DNA of 64,000 bases from Accumulibacter sp031732795 (GCA_031732795.1 JAVMKC010000093.1:1-64000); one strand, 5' to 3'; shown: positions 29,505-38,138, counted from the stretch's first letter. Translations and numbers: made by a program. Notes: generated by a model not told the origin, from the letters alone.

Positions 29505-30617
29505 ATGACGAGTCAAACCATGCAAACCGCCACCATCAATTTCGACAAATTCAACCAGATGCAGGACGCCGACTGCCATCGGCGCATCCGCACCGCCCGC
29601 GAACGGCTCGGCAAGGACGCGGTGCTGCTCTGCCACCATTATCAGCGCGCCGACGTCTATCAATACGCCGATCTGACCGGCGATTCACTGAAGCTGTCGC
29701 GCCTGGCCTCGCAGACCGATTCCCGCTACATCGTCTTCTGCGGCGTCCATTTCATGGCCGAAGTCGCCGACATCATGTCCAAGCCCGAGCAGATCGCCAT
29801 CCTGCCCGATCTGGCTGCCGGCTGCTCGATGGCCGACATGGCCAATCTGGCCAAGGTCGAACGCTGCTGGCGCGAACTCGGCGAAGTGCTCGACGTCGAA
29901 CAGCAAGTGTCGCCGGTGACCTACATCAACTCGGCCGCCGACCTCAAAGCCTTCTGCGGCGCGCACGGCGGCATCGTCTGCACCTCGTCGAACGCCGGAA
30001 CGATCGCCAAATGGGCCTTCGAACGCCGCGAAAAAATCCTCTTCTTCCCCGACCAGCATCTCGGGCGGTGGACCGGCTGGAAAATGGGCATTCCGCTCGA
30101 CGAAATGATGGTCTGGGACCCGGACCTCGAAATGGGCGGCCTGACCGAGGAGCAAATCCGCCGCGCCAAGCTGCTGCTGTGGAAAGGCCACTGCTCGGTG
30201 CATCAGATGTTCCAGCCGGCGCACATTCTCCGCTTCCGCAACCAGTATCCCGACGGCCTGGTCATCGCCCACCCCGAATGCAGTTTCGAGGTCTGCAAGC
30301 AGGCCGATCACGTCGGCTCGACCGAGCACATCGTGCGCGCGATCAAGGAGGCGGCGCCGAACACCCGCTGGCTGGTCGGCACCGAGTTGAATCTGGTCAA
30401 CCGCTTGGCCGAAGAAGTCCGGCACGAAGGCAAGATCGTCCAGTTCATGGCCCCGACGGTATGCATGTGTTCGACGATGCAGCGCATCGACCCGCAGCAC
30501 CTGGCGTGGACGCTGGAAAACCTGGCCGAGGGACACGTCGTCAACCAGATCACCGTTCCCGACCACGAGCGTGAACTGGCCAAACTGGCACTCGACCGGA
30601 TGCTGGCAGTTTCCTGA
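29505..30617 (+). CDS. nadA: Quinolinate synthase A
   Basis: 370 residues from the ATG at 29505; ATG 29520 is also possible. NadA condenses iminoaspartate with dihydroxyacetone phosphate to quinolinate in NAD synthesis and needs a 4Fe-4S cluster. Visible motifs: LLCHHYQRADVYQYADLTGDS, the cluster Cys in ADLAAGCSMADMAN, HPECSFEVCKQADHVGSTEHI, and the C-terminal MCMCST-like Cys region (PTVCMCSTMQRI). The frame is open further upstream through a short tandem repeat, but NadA homology starts near residue 10 of this model. Followed at 12 bp by the ArsC-like gene. Confidence 0.96.
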   Translation: MTSQTMQTATINFDKFNQMQDADCHRRIRTARERLGKDAVLLCHHYQRADVYQYADLTGDSLKLSRLASQTDSRYIVFCGVHFMAEVADIMSKPEQIAILPDLAAGCSMADMANLAKVERCWRELGEVLDVEQQVSPVTYINSAADLKAFCGAHGGIVCTSSNAGTIAKWAFERREKILFFPDQHLGRWTGWKMGIPLDEMMVWDPDLEMGGLTEEQIRRAKLLLWKGHCSVHQMFQPAHILRFRNQYPDGLVIAHPECSFEVCKQADHVGSTEHIVRAIKEAAPNTRWLVGTELNLVNRLAEEVRHEGKIVQFMAPTVCMCSTMQRIDPQHLAWTLENLAEGHVVNQITVPDHERELAKLALDRMLAVS

Positions 30618-30629
30618 AACGGCGTCGAA

Positions 30630-31034
30630 ATGAACGACAACTCACCGCCCCGCTGCCGCATCCACGGCATCAGCAACTGCCAGAGCATGAAAAAAGCCTT
30701 TGCCTGGCTGAGTGCGAACGGCATCGCCTACGACTTCGTCGATTACCGGCGACAGCCGCCGACCGAGGCGCAGCTCGACGACTGGCAGCGGCGTAGCGGC
30801 GTCGGTCCGGCGCTGCTCAACACCCGCGGCACCACCTGGCGCCGGTTGAGCGACGACGAACGCGCCAGCGCCGCCGACCCGGACGGCGCCCGGCGGCTGA
30901 TGGCCCGCCAGCCGACGCTGATCAAACGGCCGCTGATCGAGGCCGGCGAAACGTTGCTGGTCGGTTTCGACCCCGCGCGCTACGCCGAGGTCTTCGCCGT
31001 CCCCACCATCCCCCCCACCGCCGCCGGAGCCTGA
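30630..31034 (+). CDS. ArsC/Spx-family reductase-like protein (YffB-like)
   Basis: 134 residues. Thioredoxin-fold ArsC family: RIHGISNCQSMKKAFAWLSANGIAYDFVDYR with a single N-terminal Cys, and ARQPTLIKRPLIE, the conserved RP-L/I region. A single-Cys NCxxxKKA motif is typical of YffB-type proteins rather than true arsenate reductases, so arsenate reduction is not implied. Between nadA and hslO, likely one operon. Confidence 0.85.
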   Translation: MNDNSPPRCRIHGISNCQSMKKAFAWLSANGIAYDFVDYRRQPPTEAQLDDWQRRSGVGPALLNTRGTTWRRLSDDERASAADPDGARRLMARQPTLIKRPLIEAGETLLVGFDPARYAEVFAVPTIPPTAAGA

Positions 31035-31037
31035 ACC

Positions 31038-31910
31038 ATGCCCACCGACGACGACAGCGCCAGCCGTTTCCTGTTCGACGACCTCGACATCACCGGCACC
31101 CACGTGCGCATCGGGTCCGCCTGGCGACAGATGCTCGCCGGCCGCGACTACCCGCCGGCGGTCGCCCGGCTGCTCGGCGAAATGACCGCCACCGCCCTGC
31201 TGCTCGGCGACAAGCTCAAGCAACCCGGCCGGCTGACGCTGCAATTGCGCGGCAACGGCCCGCTCAGCCTGCTGATCATCGATTGCAACGAACGTCTGCA
31301 ACTGCGCGGCATGGCCCGCTGCCGGCAAGCTCTGCCGGCCGGCACGGCCCGCGAACTGCTCGGCGACGGCCAACTGCTGATTTCGCTGGAACTGGCGGCG
31401 ATGCGCACGCCGTACCAGAGCATCGTCCCGCTCGAAGGCGACAGCGTCGCCGAAATCTTCGCCCACTACCTGCACCAGTCCGAACAACAGCCGGCGCGCT
31501 TTCTGCTCGCCGCCACGCCGACTGCCGCCGCCGGCCTGCTGCTGCAGAAAATGCCCGACGCCGACCAGCGCGACCCCGACGGCTGGCACCGCGTCGAAGC
31601 CCTGGCGGCGACCCTCACCCCGGCCGAACTGCTCGATCTGCCGACCGCCGAACTGCTGCCGCGCCTCTTCCACCAGGAAACGGTCCGCCTGTTTCCGGAA
31701 CGCCGCATCGACTACCACTGCCCCGAAGACTGGGCCAAAGTCCGCACCATGCTGCGCACGCTCGGCCGCGACGAAGTCTATGCCGCGCTGCACGAACGCG
31801 GCGAAGTCCTCATCCGCGACGACATCTGCAACCGCGAATACCGCTTCGACGCCCTGGCCATCGCCGAACTGTTCGCTGACGACCTGCCGTCTTCAACGAC
31901 GGTACACTGA
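31038..31910 (+). CDS. hslO: Hsp33-family redox chaperone with altered zinc site
   Basis: 290 residues, normal length for Hsp33. The N-terminal chaperone domain is well conserved (ATALLLGDKLKQPGRLTLQLRGNGPLSLL). The C-terminal zinc-redox domain normally has CxC and CxxC; here the first pair reads Cys228-Pro-Glu230 (HCPED) and the second Asp261-Asp-Ile-Cys264 (DDICNREY). Two of the four zinc cysteines are therefore replaced by acidic residues. The protein may bind metal with a mixed Cys/acid set or may sense oxidation differently. Starts 3 bp after the ArsC-like gene. Confidence 0.9.
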   Translation: MPTDDDSASRFLFDDLDITGTHVRIGSAWRQMLAGRDYPPAVARLLGEMTATALLLGDKLKQPGRLTLQLRGNGPLSLLIIDCNERLQLRGMARCRQALPAGTARELLGDGQLLISLELAAMRTPYQSIVPLEGDSVAEIFAHYLHQSEQQPARFLLAATPTAAAGLLLQKMPDADQRDPDGWHRVEALAATLTPAELLDLPTAELLPRLFHQETVRLFPERRIDYHCPEDWAKVRTMLRTLGRDEVYAALHERGEVLIRDDICNREYRFDALAIAELFADDLPSSTTVH

Positions 31911-31953
31911 ATCGCCGACGCCAGCGACGCGCTGGCCGGCCGTTCAGCCCCGC

Positions 31954-32466
31954 TCAGCGTCCCTCGGCGCCATCCTCCGCGTCATCCCCATCGTCCGCCG
32001 CGCCCTCATCCACCGCGTAAGCCTCGATCTCGAAACGGTTGCCGCGATACGGGCACAACCCGCGCCGCCAGGCCAGCACGCTGGCCAGCGGATAAGCGAG
32101 CAGGAAAAACACCCCCAGCCGCTCGTACTGGCGGACATGCACCCGCTCGTGCGCCCGCACGCGCGCCAGTTCCGCATGGCTGACGCCGAGAATCACCTGC
32201 CCGAAAGTGATCGCCGCGAACGGCAACCGACGCCCGAAAGCGCTGTCCTCGATCCGCGGCGACAAAGCGAATTCCAGCGTCCTCTCCTGCCGGCGCAGCG
32301 AACCGCCGGTGAGCAGCATCAGCCCGCCGAACAGCGCACCGATCGCCGAACACGGCAAGGTCCACAACAGCCGGCCGAGCGCCGGCCATCGGCCGCCGGC
32401 AGAGCGGGCGGACGCGGTTCTGCTGCGGGAAAAAGCCTTCACAGTCGATCCTTGGAAGGAGCGCAT
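31954..32466 (-). CDS. Small membrane protein with HExxH motif
   Basis: 170 residues, function not recognised. A basic N-terminus precedes a hydrophobic segment (about 33-56, LLWTLPCSAIGALFGGLMLLTGG). Then comes TFGQVILGVSHAELARVRAHERVHVRQYERLG with an HERVH (HExxH) motif, and a second hydrophobic stretch (FFLLAYPLASVLAW). The C-terminus is acidic. The HExxH followed by a membrane helix resembles integral-membrane zinc metallopeptidases but the protein is very short; I recall similar conserved hypothetical proteins in proteobacteria. It converges with hslO. Confidence 0.7.
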   Translation of the reverse strand: MRSFQGSTVKAFSRSRTASARSAGGRWPALGRLLWTLPCSAIGALFGGLMLLTGGSLRRQERTLEFALSPRIEDSAFGRRLPFAAITFGQVILGVSHAELARVRAHERVHVRQYERLGVFFLLAYPLASVLAWRRGLCPYRGNRFEIEAYAVDEGAADDGDDAEDGAEGR

Positions 32467-32540
32467 CGATCGTCACCCGCCGGAGGCACACCGATGCGAC
32501 GCAGGCAAACGGTAGCCAGCGATGCCCAGGCCCTGGCGGC

Positions 32541-32942
32541 TCAAACCGTTCTCACTTCGTCCAGCAAGTCGGGATGACGATCCAGCAATTTGAGCAGCTT
32601 GATCAAAGCCAGCGGTGGCCGGGTTCTGCCATTCTCGTAGCGCGAGAAGGCATTGACGCCGCCGCCGAAAATCTCCGCGGCCTGCCGCTGATCGAGATGC
32701 AGCTTCCTGCGCACCTTGGCGATGAAATCCGGATCGACGTACGCGGCGTTCACCCGCCGCTGGAACGAACCGATCTGCTCGCTGTAACGGTCGCCGTTTT
32801 CGCGATCGAGCAGCACTTCGTCACACGCCGGACAGAAGTCGCCGGTCACCGCCGGAATGATGGTGCTTTCGCCCTTGTAAGTGCAGGGCAGGTCGCGCGT
32901 TTCGTGGATCAGTTCCGCCGCGCCGCAGCAGGGGCATTTCAT
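32541..32942 (-). CDS. mqsA: MqsA-family antitoxin
   Basis: 133 residues, the size of E. coli MqsA. N-terminal zinc finger with CPCC (residues 3-6) and CPAC (37-40), and a C-terminal Xre-type helix-turn-helix (RRKLHLDQRQAAEIFGGGVNAFSRYENGRTRP), the MqsA DNA-binding motif. It neutralises the MqsR RNase and represses the operon. It sits directly after the 3' fragment of mqsR (2-bp gap). The toxin gene is split by a 12.7-kb mobile element, which also separates mqsA from the native promoter near 46000; any expression must start inside the element. Confidence 0.93.
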   Translation of the reverse strand: MKCPCCGAAELIHETRDLPCTYKGESTIIPAVTGDFCPACDEVLLDRENGDRYSEQIGSFQRRVNAAYVDPDFIAKVRRKLHLDQRQAAEIFGGGVNAFSRYENGRTRPPLALIKLLKLLDRHPDLLDEVRTV

Positions 32943-32944
32943 GA

Positions 32945-33102
32945 TTACAGCTCCTTGAAGGAAACGATCAACAGCTCATCGATGACGGTCAGCTTCAAAT
33001 ACACCCCGTCGCCGCCGACGGTCCTGGCATGGTACACATCCTGCCAGATGCGATGATCGGCATGGGTGGTCATGCTCTTGCGGAAATCGTTGGCGGTGAG
33101 CG
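32945..33102 (-). pseudogene. mqsR: mqsR toxin gene, 3' fragment
   Basis: The frame ending in TAA at 32945 reads LTANDFRKSMTTHADHRIWQ... to LIVSFKEL, the C-terminal half of MqsR (E. coli: SDFYKSMTTYSDHTIWQDVY ... VLIVSFKEK). Homology stops at 33102 where the IS21-type end begins. The 5' half is found on the same strand at 45831-45979. Confidence 0.92.
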
Positions 33103-33164
33103 TGTCAACAACAACCTAGAAATGACCCATAAATGGGCATTTCATCAACTTAAAATTGACCCCC
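33103..33164 (+). repeat. Left terminal inverted repeat region of the IS21-family element
   Basis: Begins TGTCAACAACAACCTAG, contains GAAATGACCC and then TCAACTTAAAATTGACCCC. The matching inverted copy is at 45779-45830. Two TGACCC-containing sub-repeats per end, as expected for IS21-family termini with multiple transposase sites. Confidence 0.8.
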
Positions 33165-33481
33165 TGCAACAAATCAGTCGCACTTGGCTGGGGGAGCCAC
33201 GATTTTGAAATATGGCCATGGAACATGCTATGGGCATTGATAGCGGCTAGCCCCTTTGATGGGTGCCAGCAGTATGATGCCGGCTTGCGGCCAGGAGCGG
33301 TCGGTCGCGACCGTCGGCTTTCAAATAGGCTAGCTAAGCTGCTCGCGCGCACTAGCAGCAGGTACGGTGCGACCGAAGCCACGATCCTGCTTTAGCCGAT
33401 GTGGGTCATCCATTCAGCACGCCCTGAACAAGTAATCGCCAGGCAACTGAACTGGCCCGGACACCAGAGGGCGCGAAGCAT
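33165..33481. other. Non-coding stretch inside the IS21-bounded element
   Basis: About 315 bp between the left IS end and the 3' end of the LysR gene. No recognisable coding sequence, RNA or repeat on either strand. Confidence 0.35.
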
Positions 33482-34363
33482 TCATCGCATAAAGCTGGGC
33501 ATCTCTTCGGCCAAGACATCCAGGAACGCATTGACCCGCGTGCTTGTCAGTCTACGGCTGGTGTGCAGCGCCCAGACTTCGATGTGCCTGTCCGACAAGC
33601 GCCCCCAATCCTGCAATCGTCCTTCTTTCAAAGCAGCTGATACCAGCATGCGCGGCAGGATTCCAGGGCCCGCCCCCGCCAGGACCGCATCACGCACCAT
33701 CAAGGGCGATGGCAGGCGCACGACGGTCTTCAGTGTAACGTCGTGGGTCAGATTCCCATCCACGATGCGTTTCGTTTGCACGTCTGGCGCTGAGACACCC
33801 ATTACCGCCGGCACGGGTGTTTTGCTATCCATGGGGCGCGTAAGCCCTGCGGGCGCGACCAGCAACAACTCGTCGCGGTGGAAACACCGGCCGACTAAAA
33901 GGCTGCTTTTATTTGGGTTGATGCGGATGACCAGGTCGTAGCCCTCCTCGATCAGGTCAACCCAACGGTCTTCAACCGTCACCTCCAACTGGATCTGCGG
34001 ATAGCGACGCAGGACTGCCGCAACTATCGATCCCATCGCCAGATGACCAAACATCATGGGGCAGCTGACCCGCAGCTTACCTGCTGGAGGGCCTCGATCA
34101 TGGGTCAGGGCCGTGGCCGCTTCCGTCAAATCAGCCAGAGGCCCTTCAGCGCGGGCGTTCAGGAGCCTGCCTTCGTCCGTCAGGCTGAAGGCGCGGCTGT
34201 CGCGGTCGATCAGACGCAGCCCCAGGCTGTCTTCGAGCACTCGGACATGACGCGACAGTGTGGCCTTGGGTTGCCCGGACGCACGGGACGCTGCCCCGAA
34301 TCCGCCATGGCGAACGACGAGCAGGAAATCAGCTAGCGCGTTTACGTTTAGCGTCTGTTTCAT
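33482..34363 (-). CDS. LysR-type transcriptional regulator, cargo gene
   Basis: 293 residues from the ATG at 34363. N-terminal helix-turn-helix (ALADFLLVVRHGGFGAASRASGQPKATLSRHVRVLED) and effector domain (LRVSCPMMFGHLAMGSIVAAVLRRYPQI, YDLVIRI, LVAPAGL), of the large AaeR/DmlR-like LysR group. It is divergent from the YciI-like gene (34458), with 94 bp between. In this family such a regulator usually controls the divergent operon, here YciI-like, Old Yellow Enzyme and hydrolase. Base composition is less GC-biased than the chromosome around the element. Confidence 0.9.
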   Translation of the reverse strand: MKQTLNVNALADFLLVVRHGGFGAASRASGQPKATLSRHVRVLEDSLGLRLIDRDSRAFSLTDEGRLLNARAEGPLADLTEAATALTHDRGPPAGKLRVSCPMMFGHLAMGSIVAAVLRRYPQIQLEVTVEDRWVDLIEEGYDLVIRINPNKSSLLVGRCFHRDELLLVAPAGLTRPMDSKTPVPAVMGVSAPDVQTKRIVDGNLTHDVTLKTVVRLPSPLMVRDAVLAGAGPGILPRMLVSAALKEGRLQDWGRLSDRHIEVWALHTSRRLTSTRVNAFLDVLAEEMPSFMR

Positions 34364-34457
34364 TTTTGGATCGCAGCGTCTCAATTTTTGGTACTTCAAT
34401 TCATTCGTGAGACAGCTTAATCTTGCGACATCGATCCTGCAAGCAAAGGTGAACCAC

Positions 34458-34778
34458 ATGCAAGTCATTGCCATCCTTCGAACTGTCCCAACAACCACTC
34501 CGGCTCATCTCGCCCCTCTCGTCAAACCCGAAGCGGAAGCTGTCTGGGCGATGCACCTCAATGGAACGCTGCGCTCGGCACACTTCATTCAATCCCCTGG
34601 GGCCGCCCATCCCGAGGGTGTGACCCTGATGCTGGAGGTGGAGAGCCCTGCTGTGGCCGAGAGCCTCATTGCAGCCTTGCCGATGGTGGCCGAAGGGCTG
34701 ATCACCACCCAAATCCTGCCGCTTGCCCCCTTTAGCGCTTATGGGGCTCTCTTCGCGAATGCCCCTGCTTGGGGCTGA
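34458..34778 (+). CDS. YciI/muconolactone-isomerase-like small protein
   Basis: 106 residues from the ATG at 34458 (AAGGTGAACCAC upstream). A ferredoxin-like alpha/beta fold is suggested by the pattern MQVIAILRTVPTT, VWAMHLNGTLRSAHFIQ, TLMLEVESPAVAESLIAALPMV and ITTQILPLAPF, as in YCII or muconolactone-isomerase-like proteins. Function unknown. First gene of the operon divergent from the LysR regulator. Confidence 0.75.
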   Translation: MQVIAILRTVPTTTPAHLAPLVKPEAEAVWAMHLNGTLRSAHFIQSPGAAHPEGVTLMLEVESPAVAESLIAALPMVAEGLITTQILPLAPFSAYGALFANAPAWG

Positions 34779-34873
34779 GGGCAGAACGGGATCGCTGACA
34801 GGGACGAGCGGTGTGTCTGGACCCCAATTTTCCGCCCTGAAGAATTTACTATCGCTCTGAAAGAAGGCTCAAC

Positions 34874-35947
34874 ATGTCTCCGTTCACTTCCGTACGCGTC
34901 GGCAACTACATCCTGCAGAACCGGCTGGCAATGGCGCCCATGACGCGCTCTCGCGCCCAAGTCGATGGGACGCCGTCAGCAACCGCGGCAACCTACTATG
35001 CCCAACGCGCATCCGTCGGTTTGATCGTCACCGAAGGCACCCAGCCCTCCGAGGATGGCCAGGGCTACCTGATGACTCCCGGTATCTACACGGCAGCGCA
35101 TGTCGCAGGGTGGCGTGCTGTCGCTGATGCGGTTCACGCCCAAGGCGCGCGCCTGTTCATTCAGCTCATGCATGCCGGCCGCATGTCTCATCCAGACAAT
35201 ACATCGCATCACCGGCAGGCGGTGGCTCCCTCGGCGATCGCATCTGGCGCCTCGATGTTCACGCCGACAGGCATGCAGCCTGCGCCAGTCCCTCGCGCGC
35301 TGAGCTTCGAAGACATTCAGCAGACCATCGCAGATTTCCGCCATGCTGCGGCGAAGGCGATCGAAGCCGGTGCCGACGGAGTCGAGATTCATGGCGCCAA
35401 CGCCTACCTGGTGCAGCAGTTTTTCGCTCCGAGCGCGAACACCCGTACCGACCAGTACGGAGGAACCATAGAGAACCGTGCTCGATTCGCGATCGAAGTC
35501 GCCCAGGCTATCGCTGCGGAAGTCGGTGCCGAACGCACCGCGATTAGGCTGTCACCGGGAGCTACGATTTGGGGCATCGATGAAGGGCCTGAAGGGCCGG
35601 AGATGTACCGGTACCTCGTCGCCGAGCTAAACAAGCTGAAGCTCGCCTACTTGCACGTCATGCACCAGGGCGATGAGCAACTGTTGACTGATATCCGCAA
35701 GCTGTGGAGCAGCGCCCTGGTCTTGAATCGCCCAGGCCGACCACGCGAGCAGATCGGTTCGGATTTGATGTCGGGACTGGCGGATGTGGAAGCCTACGGC
35801 CAGATGGTGCTTGCCAATCCGGACTTTGTAGCACGGCTTCAGAGCAACGCACCCATGAACGTGGCAGACCGTAATACCTTCTTCGGTGGCGGTGATGCAG
35901 GTTATATCGACTACCCAACACTCCCGCAGGCGCCAGCACAGCCGTAG
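34874..35947 (+). CDS. Old Yellow Enzyme family ene-reductase (NemA-like)
   Basis: 357 residues, full-length OYE TIM barrel binding FMN. LQNRLAMAPMTRSRA and YYAQRASVGLIVTEGTQPSEDGQGY at the start, the substrate-binding His-x-x-Asn pair in EIHGANAYLVQQFF, FAPSANTRTDQYGG, then the RNRPG-like ALVLNRPGRP... phosphate region (Gly/Arg partly diverged) and the C-terminal FFGGGDAGYIDYP. OYEs reduce activated C=C bonds (maleimides, enones, nitro compounds). Together with its neighbours this suggests an inducible electrophile-detoxification unit, an inference. Confidence 0.93.
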   Translation: MSPFTSVRVGNYILQNRLAMAPMTRSRAQVDGTPSATAATYYAQRASVGLIVTEGTQPSEDGQGYLMTPGIYTAAHVAGWRAVADAVHAQGARLFIQLMHAGRMSHPDNTSHHRQAVAPSAIASGASMFTPTGMQPAPVPRALSFEDIQQTIADFRHAAAKAIEAGADGVEIHGANAYLVQQFFAPSANTRTDQYGGTIENRARFAIEVAQAIAAEVGAERTAIRLSPGATIWGIDEGPEGPEMYRYLVAELNKLKLAYLHVMHQGDEQLLTDIRKLWSSALVLNRPGRPREQIGSDLMSGLADVEAYGQMVLANPDFVARLQSNAPMNVADRNTFFGGGDAGYIDYPTLPQAPAQP

Positions 35948-36051
35948 AAAAAAGCACTACCGCCGTCGTGTAACACCCACGTGAAAACGACTGCGGCGCA
36001 GCCTTGGAGTCCGCGCCGCACAGTCAGCCTTCTATTTCAGGATTCCCACTT

Positions 36052-36966
36052 ATGACCACATTCCATCATCCAATCAGCGATACAGATGCGGTCACTATGG
36101 CTGCGACTCGAGCGATCCTCGCCACCCTGCCAAGCATCGAGCTGACCCCGGCCGTTCGCCCCAGTTTTGACGAGATGACCAGGCAGGCGCCGCCCGCCGC
36201 GGGCATCACCTACGAGCGTGACGTTCTGGGAGGGGTACCCGGCTGGTGGTGCCATGTCCCCGACGCTCCTACCCACACAGCTATCCTCTACCTCCATGGC
36301 GGTGGCTATGTTGCCGGCAGCTCGGAGGCCTATCGACACCCCGCAGGACAAATCGCCGCAGCTGCTGGTGTCAGTACCTTTGTTGCGGAATATGGGTTGG
36401 CATCGGAGAAAGTTTTCCCCGCGGCCTTCAACGACGCGGTAGCGGTCTATCAAGCGATGGTTCAGATGGATTTTAAGGGCATCGCCATCGCGGGTGACTC
36501 GGCCGGCGGTGGCCTCACGTTGGCGGTGTTGAGGCATGTGACAGAACACCTCGAGGTTAAGCCTGTTGCTGCGGTGGCCATCTCACCCTGGGCGGACATG
36601 ACTGCCAGCGGTCTGAGCATGCAAAGTCGAGCCGACAGCGACCCATTCCTAGATAAGCAAAAGCTGCTTGCGGCGGCGGACCTCTATCTCGCTGGCGCCG
36701 ACGCCGTGGATCATCGCGCGTCTCCGGTGTTTGGCCCGCTGAAGGACTTGCCTCCTACGCTGATCCATGTTGGCGAAGACGAGGTACTTCTTGACGACGC
36801 AGTTCGCTATGCAGAGCGTGCACACGAGGCGGGCAGCCAAGTTGAATTGCACGTCTGGGCCGGCATGGTCCATGTTTTTACTAGCAGCATCGCATCACTG
36901 GAGGCAGCGCGAGAGGCTACGCAAAGCATAGGCAACTTCTTGTCAAAGCACTTGATTCCTAGCTGA
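36052..36966 (+). CDS. Alpha/beta hydrolase, HSL/esterase type
   Basis: 304 residues from the ATG at 36052. Oxyanion-hole motif HGGGYVAGS (LYLHGGGY), nucleophile elbow GDSAGGG with the catalytic Ser, acid Asp in LIHVGEDEVLLDDA and His in WAGMVHVF. This is the hormone-sensitive-lipase-like (HSL, bacterial family IV) esterase group. Last gene of the cargo operon; likely hydrolyses small esters or lactones, substrate unknown. Confidence 0.92.
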   Translation: MTTFHHPISDTDAVTMAATRAILATLPSIELTPAVRPSFDEMTRQAPPAAGITYERDVLGGVPGWWCHVPDAPTHTAILYLHGGGYVAGSSEAYRHPAGQIAAAAGVSTFVAEYGLASEKVFPAAFNDAVAVYQAMVQMDFKGIAIAGDSAGGGLTLAVLRHVTEHLEVKPVAAVAISPWADMTASGLSMQSRADSDPFLDKQKLLAAADLYLAGADAVDHRASPVFGPLKDLPPTLIHVGEDEVLLDDAVRYAERAHEAGSQVELHVWAGMVHVFTSSIASLEAAREATQSIGNFLSKHLIPS

Positions 36967-37392
36967 ACACGATTCAACAGGGATCGAGCATGCCCACCGC
37001 GTGAGGCCAGCGCATGACCTCAGCGTCGATAAGCTCCATCGCGCCCATCGTTGCTAACGATTCAGTTCAGAGGTCAGGTCGAAACCTCAGACGTCATTAG
37101 CCTATGGTAGACATCATGGATTGAATGTTCCCAGAACACTACGACACCGGAAGGGTTCGTCGAAGGCTCGTCGTACTGGGACGCAAAGGCGTCTAACAAC
37201 GGTATACCGCCCCCCAGCTGCGGGCGCTCGGTTTATAACTGTCGACGTCTCCTTTGCGGCGGCGAAATCGATTTGGTCTAGTTCTGCTTTGGGTCGCAAC
37301 CGGAAGCAAGCATCCCAAATGTCATTGGGTGGTTTGGAGCCAGAAGGAAACCTGGGCCAACGGAATCACTTGGCCCAGGTTGTTGATGGCGG
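36967..37392. other. Non-coding stretch between cargo operon and istB, with hairpin
   Basis: About 425 bp with no credible gene. The segment next to the istB stop holds a strong hairpin: ACCTGGGCCAA (37350-37360) pairs with TTGGCCCAGGT (37370-37380) around a 9-base loop. It may end istB transcription. The left end of the original IS21 element must originally have been close to istB, so the join between IS sequence and cargo lies somewhere in this stretch or to its left. Confidence 0.5.
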
Positions 37393-38082
37393 TTAGCCAG
37401 CTTGCGCCGGCGACGCTCCGACGAACCCCGCCTTGCGCTTGTCCTTCAATCTATAGCTGTCGCCCTTGATCTGAATGATATGGGCGTGGTGGAGCAGACG
37501 ATCCAGCAAGGCGGCCGTCAGGGTGTCATCGCCATTGAAGGCGGTACCCCACTGCCCAACCGGGAGATTGGACGTAACGATCACCGAGCCCTTCTCATAC
37601 CGCTTGGCGATCACCTGGAAGAACAGATTCGACTCCTCTCGCCCGAACGGCAGGTAGCCAATCTCATCGATCACCAGCAAGCGGTAGGCGAGCACATTGC
37701 GTTTCATCACCTCGTTGAGACGCCCCTGGCGCTGCGCCGCGGCCAGTTGTAGTGCCAAGTCCACCGCACTGACAAAACGCGTCTTGATGCCCGCCTGCGT
37801 CGCGGCGTAGCCCAAGGCGATCGCCAGGTGGGTCTTGCCGACACCGGACGGGCCAAGCAACATGATGTTCTCGGTGCGCTCGACAAACGCCAGGCTGAAC
37901 AATTCCTGAATGCGCGCCTTCGGGATGTCGCTGGCGAACTTGAAGTCAAAGCCATCGAGGGTCTTTATGGCAGGGAATCCAGCGAGTCGGGTCAATACGG
38001 TTCGACTGCGTTGCTGCCGACCACCGACTTCCTCCTTGAGCAGCGCTTCGAGGAAATCGGCAAATCCCTGCTCAGCCTTAAT
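37393..38082 (-). pseudogene. istB: istB, IS21-family helper ATPase, 3' fragment
   Basis: AAA+ ATPase of IS21 elements. Walker A LLGPSGVGKTHLA, Walker B LLVIDEIGYLPFG, sensor SNLPVGQWG. The coding sequence is continuous from 38082 (IKAEQGFADFLEAL...) to the stop at 37393, and lacks only its first 33 codons, which lie at 44580-44677 on the far side of a Tn3 insertion. Joined across the TTAAT duplication the gene is 783 bp, 260 residues, the normal size. A truncated product from an internal start could still be made. Confidence 0.93.
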
Positions 38083-38120
38083 GGGGTCGCTTCAGAAAAC
38101 GGAAAATAAAGCACGGTAAG
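38083..38120 (+). repeat. Tn3-family left inverted repeat
   Basis: 38 bp, GGGGTCGCTTCAGAAAACGG onward to GCACGGTAAG. One mismatch (GGTAAG against GCTAAG) to the right copy. Preceded by TTAAT. Confidence 0.95.
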
Positions 38121-38138
38121 GGTGCTTCCTGGGCGTCA

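Noticed and set aside
33482..36966. Cargo genes as part of the Tn3 element
   Set aside because: They lie outside the Tn3 inverted repeats and TTAAT duplication, but inside the IS21 ends.
37121..37396. 91-codon plus-strand frame near the end of the cargo region
   Set aside because: Overlaps the istB stop hairpin on the opposite strand and has no recognisable feature.
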